Assembly: GCA_045589695.1 (NCBI GenBank)
Contig: JAZNPP010000046.1
Coordinates: 1 to 64,000 of the forward strand
Reading direction: 5' to 3'
Length of the DNA stretch: 64,000 bases
Origin: HGM04593 sp045589695
Lineage (GTDB): Bacteria; Bacteroidota; Bacteroidia; Bacteroidales; Bacteroidaceae
Position numbers and translations under genes: made by a program. Positions 52,994-60,893 of the stretch are shown piece by piece. Under the pieces are notes generated by a model. That model saw only the letters and a list, made by a program, of their open reading frames with translations, was not told the DNA's origin and made no database searches. The number at the start of each line of letters is the position of its first letter. The first letter of the stretch is position 1.

Positions 52994-55225
52994 ATGAAAA
53001 AAAGAGCATTGCTTGGCTGCATCGTATTGTCAGCCATTACATCTGTGCTGAATGCACAGGAAACAGCGAGCGACAGCATGCAAGTGAACTTGCAAGAGGT
53101 TGAAATCATGTCAATAAGGGCAACAGAGACAACGCCGATAGCCCACACTAATATTGACAGGAAAAGCTTGGAAAAGCTTAATACAGGCGTTGATTTTCCT
53201 TACCTTGTAAGCATGACTCCCAGCGCGGTAGCTACAAGTGACGCAGGGGCCGGCATCGGCTACACGAGCCTAAGGATACGAGGCACTGACGGAACGAGAA
53301 TCAATGTCACTGCAAACGGTATTCCGGTAAACGACTCCGAGAGCCACAATGTCTTCTGGGTAAATCTGCCCGACTTGGCTTCGTCGGTAAAGGATATACA
53401 GATACAGCGAGGCGCCGGAACATCGACGAACGGAGCAGGAGCTTTCGGCGCAAGCATAAATATAAGCACGAGCAACCCCGGCATACAGCCGTACGCAAGT
53501 TTCAGCGGCTCGTTCGGCTCGTTCATGACGCACAAGGAGAGCGTCAGTGCAGGAACAGGAATGATCGCGGACCGCTGGGCGCTTGACCTGCGCCTGTCGA
53601 ACATCGGCAGCGACGGATACATCGAACGCGCAAAGACGGGGCTGAGATCATGTTACATGCAAGGAAGCTATTATGGCGACAAGGCATCGGTCAAGCTCAT
53701 AGCGTTTTCGGGCAACGAAGAGACATACCACGCATGGAACTATGCGAGCAAGGAGGAGATGGAGACGTACGGACGCCGTTACAACAGTTGCGGATACATG
53801 TTCACCGACAGCGACGGCAAGCAGCATTTCTACGAAGACCAGACCGACAACTACACTCAGCACAACCTGCAGCTGCTTACCGACTACCATTTCACCAACG
53901 CCTTGAGCATGAACATAAGCCTGCACTACACCAAAGGCGACGGCTATTATCAGGAATACAAGACCGGACGCAAGTTCAAAGAGTATGCCTTGCAGCCATA
54001 CCTCATTGACGGCGCAGAGGTGAAAAAGAGCGACCTTGTACGCAAAAAAGCCATGGACAACCATTTCGGCGGCGGAATATTCTCTCTGTCATACCGGAAC
54101 AGCAGGATCAATGCAGCTATAGGCGGAGGAGCCAACAGATACTTCGGCAAGCATTTCGGCAACGTGCTGTGGGTAAAGAACTACATGGGCGATATTGCCC
54201 CTGACCACGAATATTACCGCAATAACGGCGGCAAGACCGATGTGAACGTTTACATGAAAGCGGAATACCGCCCTGTAAGCAGCCTCAACATATACGCCGA
54301 CATGCAGTACCGCCACATTGATTACACAATAAACGGATACAATGACAAGTGGAATGACGCGACCGGCACTCTGCAACAGCTGGAAATTGACGAGAAATTC
54401 GATTTCTTCAACCCCAAAGGCGGCATCTCGTGGCAGATTGACAGAAACAACCGCATTTACGGTTCGGTAAGCGTCGCTCACAAGGAGCCTACCCGCAACA
54501 ACTACACCGACGGCAAGCTGCATGAACATCCGAAGGCTGAGCGTCTTATCGACTATGAACTGGGGTATACATTCGGCAGCAGATATGTCCGTGCGGGAGC
54601 CAATCTGTACTTCATGGACTACAAGGACCAGCTTGTACTCACAGGAGAGCTGAACGAGATTGGCGAGCCGCTCGCGACGAACATTCCCGACAGCTACCGT
54701 GCGGGAATAGAACTTATGGCAGGAATTTCGCTGCCGTTCGGCCTTTCATGGGACATCAACGCCACGTTCAGCCGCAACAGGATAAAGGACTTCACCGAAG
54801 TGCTGTACGACGACAATACATACGAGCGTTGGGAAATAACGCATAAGGACACCCCGATAGCCTTTTCACCGTCGATAATCGCCAACAGCAACCTCAGCTA
54901 TACTTGGAAGGGGCTGGAAACATCGCTGCAGTCGCAATATGTAAGCAGCCAGTACATGAGCAACACAGGAGAGAAAGAGCATATTCTCGATGCCTATTTT
55001 GTAAACAACCTGAGAATAAGCTACAAGTTCAAACTGCCGGGCGTAAAGAACATTGCGGTTGGAGTGACAATATACAATCTCTTTAACGAAGAGTACGAGA
55101 ACAACGGATATGCCGGCAGCGGATATTACACCGATGCAGACGGCACGAAACAGAAATACAATTATGCCGGCTATGCGGCTCAGGCCGGAATTAACGCTCT
55201 CGGGCACATAACAATAAACCTATAA
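52994..55225 (+). CDS. TonB-dependent outer-membrane receptor, thiamine uptake (OMR1 type)
   Basis: A 743-residue receptor starting MKKRALLGCIVLSAITSVLN with a signal peptide. The plug domain runs about residues 45-160 (VDFPYLVSMTPSAVATSDAG, SLRIRGTDGTRINVTANGIP, VKDIQIQRGAGTSTNGAGAF), and the 22-strand barrel follows to the C-terminal GHITINL. I choose the ATG at 52994 because the longer ORF begins inside the riboswitch. Its place under a TPP riboswitch and before a PnuC-type transporter and thiamine kinase identifies the ligand as thiamine or a derivative (inference from context). Confidence 0.88.
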   Translation: MKKRALLGCIVLSAITSVLNAQETASDSMQVNLQEVEIMSIRATETTPIAHTNIDRKSLEKLNTGVDFPYLVSMTPSAVATSDAGAGIGYTSLRIRGTDGTRINVTANGIPVNDSESHNVFWVNLPDLASSVKDIQIQRGAGTSTNGAGAFGASINISTSNPGIQPYASFSGSFGSFMTHKESVSAGTGMIADRWALDLRLSNIGSDGYIERAKTGLRSCYMQGSYYGDKASVKLIAFSGNEETYHAWNYASKEEMETYGRRYNSCGYMFTDSDGKQHFYEDQTDNYTQHNLQLLTDYHFTNALSMNISLHYTKGDGYYQEYKTGRKFKEYALQPYLIDGAEVKKSDLVRKKAMDNHFGGGIFSLSYRNSRINAAIGGGANRYFGKHFGNVLWVKNYMGDIAPDHEYYRNNGGKTDVNVYMKAEYRPVSSLNIYADMQYRHIDYTINGYNDKWNDATGTLQQLEIDEKFDFFNPKGGISWQIDRNNRIYGSVSVAHKEPTRNNYTDGKLHEHPKAERLIDYELGYTFGSRYVRAGANLYFMDYKDQLVLTGELNEIGEPLATNIPDSYRAGIELMAGISLPFGLSWDINATFSRNRIKDFTEVLYDDNTYERWEITHKDTPIAFSPSIIANSNLSYTWKGLETSLQSQYVSSQYMSNTGEKEHILDAYFVNNLRISYKFKLPGVKNIAVGVTIYNLFNEEYENNGYAGSGYYTDADGTKQKYNYAGYAAQAGINALGHITINL

Positions 55226-55227
55226 CA

Positions 55228-55815
55228 ATGGGACAGTACATCGAAATATTAGGAACAATTGTCGGGCTCGCCTATCTGTGGCTTGAGTACAAGGCAAGCA
55301 TATACCTGTGGATTGCGGGAATAATAATGCCTGCGATATACCTTTTCGTCTATTACGACGCCGGGCTGTACGCCGACTTCGGCATAAACATATACTACCT
55401 CGTTATCGCCTTGTACGGCTGGGCTGCGTGGAAGACAGGCTTCAGCATCACAGGCAAGCGAATCGTGAAAAAAGAACTGCCAATCACGCGCATGTCTAAG
55501 AACGATATATTCAAGGCCGTCGCTGCATATATTGTGGCGCAGCTGCTTATCGCATGGATTCTCATCGGATATACCGACAGCACCGTCCCCTGGGCCGATT
55601 CGTTCACTACTGCCCTGAGCATTGTGGGAATGTGGATGCTCGCCCGGAAATATCTGGAGCAATGGTGGGTATGGTGCGTCGTGGACATTGTAAGTTGCGG
55701 CCTGTATATATACAAAGGACTGAATTTCACGGCCGCATTGTATATGCTTTACGCAATTATCGCTATATTTGGATATTTTAAATGGAAAAGAATAATGAAC
55801 AGCCATGAGCAATAA
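55228..55815 (+). CDS. pnuT: PnuC-family vitamin transporter, probably thiamine (PnuT)
   Basis: A 195-residue inner-membrane protein with about seven helices. Family features include LGTIVGLAYLWLEYKAS, NIYYLVIALYGWAAW and WWVWCVVDIVSCGLYIYKG. PnuC proteins import nicotinamide riboside by facilitated diffusion; the Bacteroidetes subgroup next to a TPP riboswitch and thiamine kinase is called PnuT. It starts 3 bases after the receptor stop and overlaps the kinase gene by 11 bases. Confidence 0.86.
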   Translation: MGQYIEILGTIVGLAYLWLEYKASIYLWIAGIIMPAIYLFVYYDAGLYADFGINIYYLVIALYGWAAWKTGFSITGKRIVKKELPITRMSKNDIFKAVAAYIVAQLLIAWILIGYTDSTVPWADSFTTALSIVGMWMLARKYLEQWWVWCVVDIVSCGLYIYKGLNFTAALYMLYAIIAIFGYFKWKRIMNSHEQ

Positions 55816-56425
55816 TAAGGTTTTTGACGCTGTAGTCGTAGCCGGCGGGGAGTACCCTGCAGCCGAGCAGCCTCTCGCCGTATTAGCAGAGGCTCAATAT
55901 GTCGTATGCTGCGACGGGGCCGCCGACTTTTATATCTCAAGAGGCCAAATACCCGACGCCATTGTCGGTGACGGCGATTCTATAAGCGAGTGCAACAGAG
56001 CGAAATTCGCAGGCATACTGCATTGCGTCGCCGAGCAGGAGACCAACGACCAGACTAAGGCGGTCCGTTTTCTTATGGAAAGAGGGAAAAAGAGAATCGC
56101 TATTGTCGGCGCTACAGGCAAACGCGAGGACCATACCATCGGCAACATAAGCCTGCTCGTGGAGTACATGCGTGCAGGAGCGGAAGTGCGTTCGTACACC
56201 AACCACGGAGTATTTGTCCCGTGCAGCGGCACCACAACGCACGGATGCCGCAAAGGGCAGCAGATATCCATATTCAGCATAACGGCAAAAGGGCTGAAGA
56301 GCGAAGGATTGTTGTACCCTATCTACGATTTCACGAACTGGTGGCAGGGTACTCTCAACGAAACTACAGGCGAAAAGTTCACAATAGAGGCCGAAGGCGA
56401 ATACATTCTGTTCATCAATTATTGA
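55805..56425 (+). CDS. Thiamine diphosphokinase
   Basis: A 206-residue enzyme that turns thiamine into thiamine pyrophosphate with ATP. Motifs are VVAGGEYPAAEQPL, VCCDGAADFY, IVGDGDSIS, EQETNDQTKAV and VGATGKREDHTIGN, the last with catalytic acidic residues. The C-terminal beta-sandwich includes GLLYPIYDF and INYET-like ends. It completes the uptake-and-trapping operon: receptor, inner-membrane carrier, then phosphorylation. Confidence 0.9.
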   Translation: MSNNKVFDAVVVAGGEYPAAEQPLAVLAEAQYVVCCDGAADFYISRGQIPDAIVGDGDSISECNRAKFAGILHCVAEQETNDQTKAVRFLMERGKKRIAIVGATGKREDHTIGNISLLVEYMRAGAEVRSYTNHGVFVPCSGTTTHGCRKGQQISIFSITAKGLKSEGLLYPIYDFTNWWQGTLNETTGEKFTIEAEGEYILFINY

Positions 56426-56460
56426 GAAATTCATATAAATGTCATTAAGGGCATCTATTT

Positions 56461-56500
56461 GAGCGGAGTAACAGGTTCAAGCCGTTGCTCCGCTCTGTTT
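56461..56500 (+). terminator. Terminator of the thiamine operon
   Basis: A 12-bp inverted repeat GAGCGGAGTAAC / GTTGCTCCGCTC (56461-56472, 56484-56495), with one G-T wobble, followed by TGTTT. Confidence 0.7.
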
Positions 56501-56791
56501 ATGATTGAACGACGTAAGCAAAAGAAAAGCGGAACAGGACTTTTTGAACAATAAATTGCAGAAAAGTTTTATAATGTAGAGAATATGACACAACAAATCG
56601 CCGCGCATCCAAAAATGATAAATTTATTATAAAAAGTAAAAATTTACATTATCAAAAACAGCAAGAAGATAACTATCTGCATAGACTTACAACATGATAT
56701 TATAAACGGGCAAAATGTGTCAAATTTATTAAAATCACAATTTATATCACTTATTCTCAACATGTTGTAGAAATATAATAACATTAAATGA
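56501..56791. other. AT-rich intergenic stretch with no gene seen
   Basis: About 290 bases between the thiamine operon terminator and the HTH promoter. It is strongly AT-rich, with frequent stops in all frames. I see no RNA-like hairpin, repeat array or start with a coding signal. Confidence 0.5.
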
Positions 56792-56822
56792 TTTGCTAAA
56801 GAGCCATAAAAATATAATTTTG
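56792..56822 (+). promoter_or_regulatory. Promoter of the small HTH gene
   Basis: TTTG (56792-56795), exactly 19 bases, then TAATTTTG (56815-56822), a perfect consensus. Transcription would begin near 56829, giving an unusually long leader of about 110 bases. Confidence 0.78.
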
Positions 56823-56841
56823 TGAAAAGATAAAGGACAAT

Positions 56842-56901
56842 ATGGTATTAAAATCGCCTTTTTATGCAAGGCTGAACTATTCAATCCGATATCATTTATA
56901 A
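56842..56901 (+). CDS. Possible 19-residue upstream ORF in the HTH leader
   Basis: An ATG at 56842, preceded by AAAGGA at 56832-56837, opens MVLKSPFYARLNYSIRYHL and a stop. It lies wholly within the predicted leader of the HTH gene. It may be a leader peptide or chance; length alone cannot decide. Confidence 0.25.
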   Translation: MVLKSPFYARLNYSIRYHL

Positions 56902-56938
56902 TAATTTAAACAGAACTGTACATTAAAACCTCACGACC

Positions 56939-57160
56939 ATGATACATATCGGAAGCATCATTAAAAAGAGATTCGATGAGCAGGATTTATCGGCATCTTG
57001 GTTTGCGAAACAGTTATGTTGCGACAGAACTAACATCTATAGCATTTTCAAGCGTGAAAGTATAGATACACTTTTGCTCGTTAAAATTTCGGCAATACTG
57101 AAACACGACTTCTTCAAATACTACAGCGAAGATCTAAAAGAGAGCTTAAAGCAATCATAG
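56939..57160 (+). CDS. Small helix-turn-helix (XRE-like) regulator
   Basis: A 73-residue protein starting MIHIGSIIKKRFDEQDLSAS. The helix-turn-helix is LSASWFAKQLCCDRTNIYSI, followed by KRESIDTLLLVKISAILKHD, as in lambda-type repressors. It has no dimerisation or sensor domain. Small single-domain regulators of this form occur widely in Bacteroidetes; the target is unknown. It is divergent from nothing and lies alone, 150 bases from groEL on the opposite strand. Confidence 0.75.
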   Translation: MIHIGSIIKKRFDEQDLSASWFAKQLCCDRTNIYSIFKRESIDTLLLVKISAILKHDFFKYYSEDLKESLKQS

Positions 57161-57209
57161 AATAGACTCTGAGTACATTGCAAGTTCAATGAACATGCAT
57201 TTGTGCTTA

Positions 57210-57250
57210 GGAGAACGGTAATCTCAATCTCTGCCCGTTCTCCTTTTTTT
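57210..57250 (+). terminator. Terminator of the HTH gene
   Basis: GGAGAACGG (57210-57218) pairs with CCGTTCTCC (57235-57243), followed by seven T's. Confidence 0.75.
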
Positions 57251-57252
57251 AA

Positions 57253-57294
57253 ATAAAACGGGCGGCTAAAAATATTTTTAGCCGCCCGTTTTAT
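57253..57294. terminator. Perfect 42-bp palindrome, terminator of groEL
   Basis: Two 21-base arms (57253-57273 and 57274-57294) are exact reverse complements without spacer; the core is GGGCGGCTAAAAAT. It lies 14 bases downstream of the groEL stop on the minus strand and gives a T-rich tail both ways. Confidence 0.8.
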
Positions 57295-57307
57295 CGTTTA
57301 CGGTATT

Positions 57308-58945
57308 TTACATCATGCCGCCCATGCCTCCCATACCGGGAGCGCCCATAGGCATCTCGGGTTTATCCTCTTTCTTCTCCACAATCACGCACTCAGTTGT
57401 CAGGAACATGCCTGCGATAGATGCTGCGTTCTCAAGAGCGACACGTGTCACCTTCGCGGGGTCTACGACGCCGGCAGCGAAGAGGTTCTCGTAAACCTCG
57501 GTACGGGCATTGTAACCGTAGTCGCCTTTGCCCTCGCGTACCTTCTGCACCACTACAGCGCCCTCTTTGCCTGCATTGGCAACAATTTGGCGGAGAGGCT
57601 CCTCAATAGCACGCTTCACGATGGCAACGCCTGTCTTCTCGTCAGCATTCACAGTCTCAAGGTTTTCAAGAGAGTCGATTGAGCGGATGTAAGCCACGCC
57701 TCCGCCAGGAACTATACCCTCTTCTATTGCCGCACGCGTAGCGCACAAAGCATCATCGACACGGTCTTTCTTCTCCTTCATCTCAACCTCGGAAGCTGCG
57801 CCAACATAGAGAACGGCAACACCGCCCGCAAGCTTGGCGAGACGCTCCTGAAGTTTTTCCTTGTCATAGTCGCTCTTTGTTGTAGCTATCTGAGCCTTTA
57901 TCTGAGCCACTCTTGCAGCAATAGCCTCCTTGTCGCCGTTGCCGTCAACGATAGTAGTATTGTCCTTGCTTACAGTTATCTTGCCGCAAGTTCCGAGCAT
58001 ATCGAGCGTAGCCTGTTCGAGCTTGATGCCCTTCTCCTCGCTTATAACGATACCTCCTGTAAGCGTCGCGATATCTTCGAGCATATCCTTGCGACGGTCG
58101 CCGAAACCTGGAGCCTTTACAGCGCAAATCTTGAGCTGTGAACGCAGACGGTTCACGACAAGCGTAGTAAGAGCCTCGCTCTCGACATCCTCGGCGATGA
58201 TAAGCAGAGGACGGCCTGTCTGAACAGCCGCTTCGAGAATAGGAAGCATATCCTTGAGATTGGTGATTTTCTTGTCGTAGATAAGCACGAAAGGATTATC
58301 CATCTGACACTCCATCTTTTCGGTATCGGTAATGAAGTATGCCGACAGATAGCCGCGGTCGAACTGCATACCCTCAACAACGCCTATTGTGGTGTCGCGG
58401 CTTTTAGCCTCTTCGATTGTGATTACGCCGTCCTTAGATACCTTGCGCATAGCATCAGCTATAAGCTTGCCTATCTCGGCATCGTTATTTGCCGAGATTG
58501 TAGCTACCTGCTCAATCTTGTCATAGTCGTTGCCCACCTCTTCGCTCTGCGCCTTGATAGAATCGACGACCTTTGTCACCGCCTTGTCTATGCCTCGTTT
58601 CAGGTCCATAGGATTAGCGCCTGCAGTAACGTTACGCAAGCCCTCAGTGATAATTGCCTGCGCAAGCAGAGTAGCAGTTGTCGTACCGTCACCGGCGTCG
58701 TCGTTGGTCTTTGAAGCCACCGACTTCACGAGCTGAGCGCCTGTGTTCATGTATGCGTCGGCGAGTTCAATCTCCTTAGCTACAGAAACGCCGTCCTTAG
58801 TGATGTGCGGAGCGCCGAACTTTTTCTCAATGATAACATTGCGTCCTTTAGGACCGAGCGTTACCTTTACTGCATTCGCGAGCTCGTCCACGCCTTTCTT
58901 AAGCTGGTCGCGAGCGTCCATATTGAATAAAATCTCTTTTGCCAT
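57308..58945 (-). CDS. groEL: 60 kDa chaperonin GroEL
   Basis: A 545-residue chaperonin subunit starting MAKEILFNMDARDQLKKGVD. It has the ATP-binding VTLGPKGRNVII, the catalytic Asp in GDGTTTATLLAQ, the apical domain with VEGMQFDRGYLS, and the C-terminal flexible tail GGMGGMM. It forms the protein-folding ring with GroES, encoded 26 bases upstream. Confidence 0.98.
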   Translation of the reverse strand: MAKEILFNMDARDQLKKGVDELANAVKVTLGPKGRNVIIEKKFGAPHITKDGVSVAKEIELADAYMNTGAQLVKSVASKTNDDAGDGTTTATLLAQAIITEGLRNVTAGANPMDLKRGIDKAVTKVVDSIKAQSEEVGNDYDKIEQVATISANNDAEIGKLIADAMRKVSKDGVITIEEAKSRDTTIGVVEGMQFDRGYLSAYFITDTEKMECQMDNPFVLIYDKKITNLKDMLPILEAAVQTGRPLLIIAEDVESEALTTLVVNRLRSQLKICAVKAPGFGDRRKDMLEDIATLTGGIVISEEKGIKLEQATLDMLGTCGKITVSKDNTTIVDGNGDKEAIAARVAQIKAQIATTKSDYDKEKLQERLAKLAGGVAVLYVGAASEVEMKEKKDRVDDALCATRAAIEEGIVPGGGVAYIRSIDSLENLETVNADEKTGVAIVKRAIEEPLRQIVANAGKEGAVVVQKVREGKGDYGYNARTEVYENLFAAGVVDPAKVTRVALENAASIAGMFLTTECVIVEKKEDKPEMPMGAPGMGGMGGMM

Positions 58946-58971
58946 ATCAGATATAATTTAATTGTTCAACA

Positions 58972-59244
58972 TTACTTGATAATTGCAAGAACATCGCTCT
59001 GGCGCATTATAAGATATTTCTCGCCCTCGAATTCGAGCTCCGTACCGGCATACTTGCCGTAAAGCACCTGGTCGCCTACCGTAATGATCATCTCTTCGTC
59101 CTTTGTGCCGTTGCCTACAGCAACGACCTTGCCCTGCAGCGGTTTCTCCTTTGCCGTATCAGGAATGATTATACCGCCGATTGTCTTCTCTTCTGCAGGC
59201 TGAGGCAAAATAAGCACTCTGTCTGCCAATGGTTTAATGTTCAT
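58972..59244 (-). CDS. groES: 10 kDa co-chaperonin GroES
   Basis: A 90-residue protein starting MNIKPLADRVLILPQPAEEK with the mobile loop around KTIGGIIIPDTAKEKP and the end SDVLAIIK. It caps the GroEL ring. It is the first gene of groES-groEL. Confidence 0.98.
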   Translation of the reverse strand: MNIKPLADRVLILPQPAEEKTIGGIIIPDTAKEKPLQGKVVAVGNGTKDEEMIITVGDQVLYGKYAGTELEFEGEKYLIMRQSDVLAIIK

Positions 59245-59318
59245 CGTAATTGATTTTTATTTGTTATTACTAATATTCTTCCATAGGTGCATATATGCAT
59301 GCACATTATTTATATAAC

Positions 59319-59369
59319 CAAAAACATGCCAAAATGTTTTATATGTCAAAAGAGTTCAAACACATGCCA
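59319..59369 (-). promoter_or_regulatory. groESL upstream region: candidate promoter with direct repeat
   Basis: On the minus strand TTTTG (59347-59351), 20 bases, then TGTTTTTG (59319-59326) may form the promoter. A 13-base direct repeat, TGGCATGTGTTTG (59357-59369) and TGGCATGTTTTTG (59319-59331), overlaps the -7 box and lies just upstream of the -33 box. No CIRCE element (TTAGCACTC-N9-GAGTGCTAA) is present. Confidence 0.4.
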
Positions 59370-59399
59370 TAATGCGACAATTTGGCAGACTGCAACTGT

Positions 59400-60353
59400 T
59401 CAGGAATTAATAACGAGATACGTCATATAAGCCACATAGAATGCGACAAGCAGACCTCCTTCGAAACGTGTTATAGTGCTTTTGCCTCCGAAACGGCCGA
59501 CGATATACAGCAGCAGCGACGAAAACAGCAGCACATAGTAATCAACGAAACTGAAGCCGTCGAGGCTTATCGGCGAGATTGCGGCGCCGCAGCCCAGAAT
59601 AAAGAATATATTGAGAATATTGCTGCCAAGCACGTTTCCGAGGGCGATGCCTACATTGCCCTTGCGCGCGGCATTGACAGAGACGGCCAGTTCGGGCAAC
59701 GAGCTGCCTGCCGACACTATAGTAAGACCAATAACAGCTTCGGACATTCCGAGCATGCGAGCGATGCCCGAGGCGCCGTTCACAAAGATGTTACCGCCGA
59801 AAATAAGCATCGCCAGACCCGCAGCTATAAATAAAGCGATTTTGCCGAAACCCATCGTTTCTCCCTTTTTCTCCGGTTCGCCGTCCGAAGGTATCGAGAA
59901 CGTGTATCGGATAAACACAGCCAGGAAACAGAGCATAATCATGCCGTCGTAACGTGATATGAACTCGCCCGCTGCACCGCCGGCAAGCATGCTGCCCGAC
60001 AGCAGCAGAAGCACTACAGAGGCCAGCAGATTGAACGGAAGTTCCCTTGTCAGCATTCGCGGATTGAACTTTACCGGCGTAATCAGAGCCGCCGTTCCGA
60101 GAATGAACATGCCGTTGAAGATATTGCTTCCTATTACATTTCCAAGCGCAATGCCCGAATTGCCTTTTATCGCAGAACTTACGCTTATGACAAGTTCTGG
60201 CAACGATGTTCCGAGCGCCACTATCGTGAGACCTATTACAAGTTCGCTTATATTGAACCTGCGTGCCAGAGCCGAAGCTCCACGAGTAAGATAGTCGGCA
60301 CCGAGAATAACAAGAACAGTACCGAGAATGAAATAAACTATGGAAAGTATCAT
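59400..60353 (-). CDS. Calcium/sodium antiporter (CaCA family)
   Basis: A 317-residue inner-membrane exchanger with about ten helices in two inverted halves. Each half carries the alpha-repeat motif: VALGTSLPELVISVSSAIKG with GNVIGSNIFN, and SAGSSLPELAVSVNAARKGN with GNVLGSNILN. It exports Ca2+ for Na+ or H+. I start at MILSIVYFILG (60351-60353); a longer ORF begins in promoter-like sequence, with TATCTTCG at 60372-60379. Confidence 0.9.
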   Translation of the reverse strand: MILSIVYFILGTVLVILGADYLTRGASALARRFNISELVIGLTIVALGTSLPELVISVSSAIKGNSGIALGNVIGSNIFNGMFILGTAALITPVKFNPRMLTRELPFNLLASVVLLLLSGSMLAGGAAGEFISRYDGMIMLCFLAVFIRYTFSIPSDGEPEKKGETMGFGKIALFIAAGLAMLIFGGNIFVNGASGIARMLGMSEAVIGLTIVSAGSSLPELAVSVNAARKGNVGIALGNVLGSNILNIFFILGCGAAISPISLDGFSFVDYYVLLFSSLLLYIVGRFGGKSTITRFEGGLLVAFYVAYMTYLVINS

Positions 60354-60452
60354 ATTATATATATTACAATGCGAAGATACGGCAAGAAACAGCACAAGAG
60401 GCACAAAGTCCCATATTTTTAACATTAATTGTATAACCGGGCATAATGTTAT

Positions 60453-60487
60453 GCAAAAAAAGAGGATGACTTTTGAGTCATCCTCTT
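60453..60487 (-). terminator. Terminator of the 6S-type RNA
   Basis: AAGAGGATGACT (60460-60471) and AGTCATCCTCTT (60476-60487) form a 12-bp stem, followed on the minus strand by a run of seven T's. Confidence 0.8.
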
Positions 60488-60617
60488 GTCGTTGGGGGTG
60501 AATAAAAAGCGAAGTTCAAGGCTTGTGCAGGCTTCAAAACCGGAGTTTACTTGGCGTAAATGAGGATTTTGAAGGCAAATGTAACACAGAAATTCACTTT
60601 TTAGTCACCCCCAAAAC
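60453..60617 (-). ncRNA. ssrS: Probable 6S-type regulatory RNA with intrinsic terminator
   Basis: A minus-strand RNA of about 165 bases. Its 5' end (TTGGGGGTGA, about 60605-60615) pairs with the 3' region (TCACCCCCAA, about 60492-60501), and the stem continues through UAAAAAGUGAA / UUCGCUUUUUA. An inner hairpin (about 60530-60575) has arms CCTTCAAAA and TTTTGAAG and a TTTAC/GTAAA tip. Between the stems the 5' strand of the bubble reads TTACATTTG, containing TACATTTG (60576-60583), a perfect TAnnTTTG -7 element, as expected for an RNA that mimics an open promoter. An intrinsic terminator (60460-60487) follows. The fold and size fit 6S RNA of the Bacteroidetes (6S-Flavo) class; the promoter of the RNA is not clear to me. 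Confidence 0.6.
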
Positions 60618-60641
60618 ATCGTTATTGTTTATCTATGTATA

Positions 60642-60798
60642 TTAATATACATCTACACCGTCTACAACGACATTGAGTTTATCCTGAGGCATTGAGTTCT
60701 TGTTACCCCAAAGAGTCGTATTAGTAACTATACCCTTATCGTTGATTTCGTAACCGTTAAAGGTCAAACCGGCACAAATGCGATTGTCTGCCGATATA
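60642..60798 (-). pseudogene. Coding remnant: C-terminal fragment without a start codon
   Basis: On the minus strand a frame stays open from the DUF349 terminator to a TAA at 60642-60644. It reads like a real protein end: FNGYEINDKGIVTNTTLWGN, then NKNSMPQDKLNVVVDGVDVY. There is no in-frame ATG; only TTG or ATA could start it. The stop lies within an 18-bp palindrome (60635-60652, ATGTATATTAATATACAT). I read it as the 3' end of a lost secreted-protein gene, but it could be a tiny ORF with a non-ATG start, or chance. Confidence 0.4.
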
Positions 60799-60836
60799 AA
60801 AAAGTGTGCCGCACAATTTAGTGCGGCACACTTTTT
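60799..60836. terminator. Terminator of the DUF349 gene
   Basis: A perfect 16-bp inverted repeat (60799-60814 and 60821-60836) with a 6-base loop and T-rich ends on both strands, about 58 bases after the DUF349 stop codon. Confidence 0.8.
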
Positions 60837-60893
60837 ATCACTAAGAAGCTATTTAATTTATCTTCTTAGAATTTAGACAGATTCTGAATATTC

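Noticed and set aside
59300..59318. TGCATATATGCA-type palindrome near groES as an operator
   Set aside because: Alternating purine-pyrimidine palindromes of this size are common by chance in AT-rich leaders; no second copy was seen.
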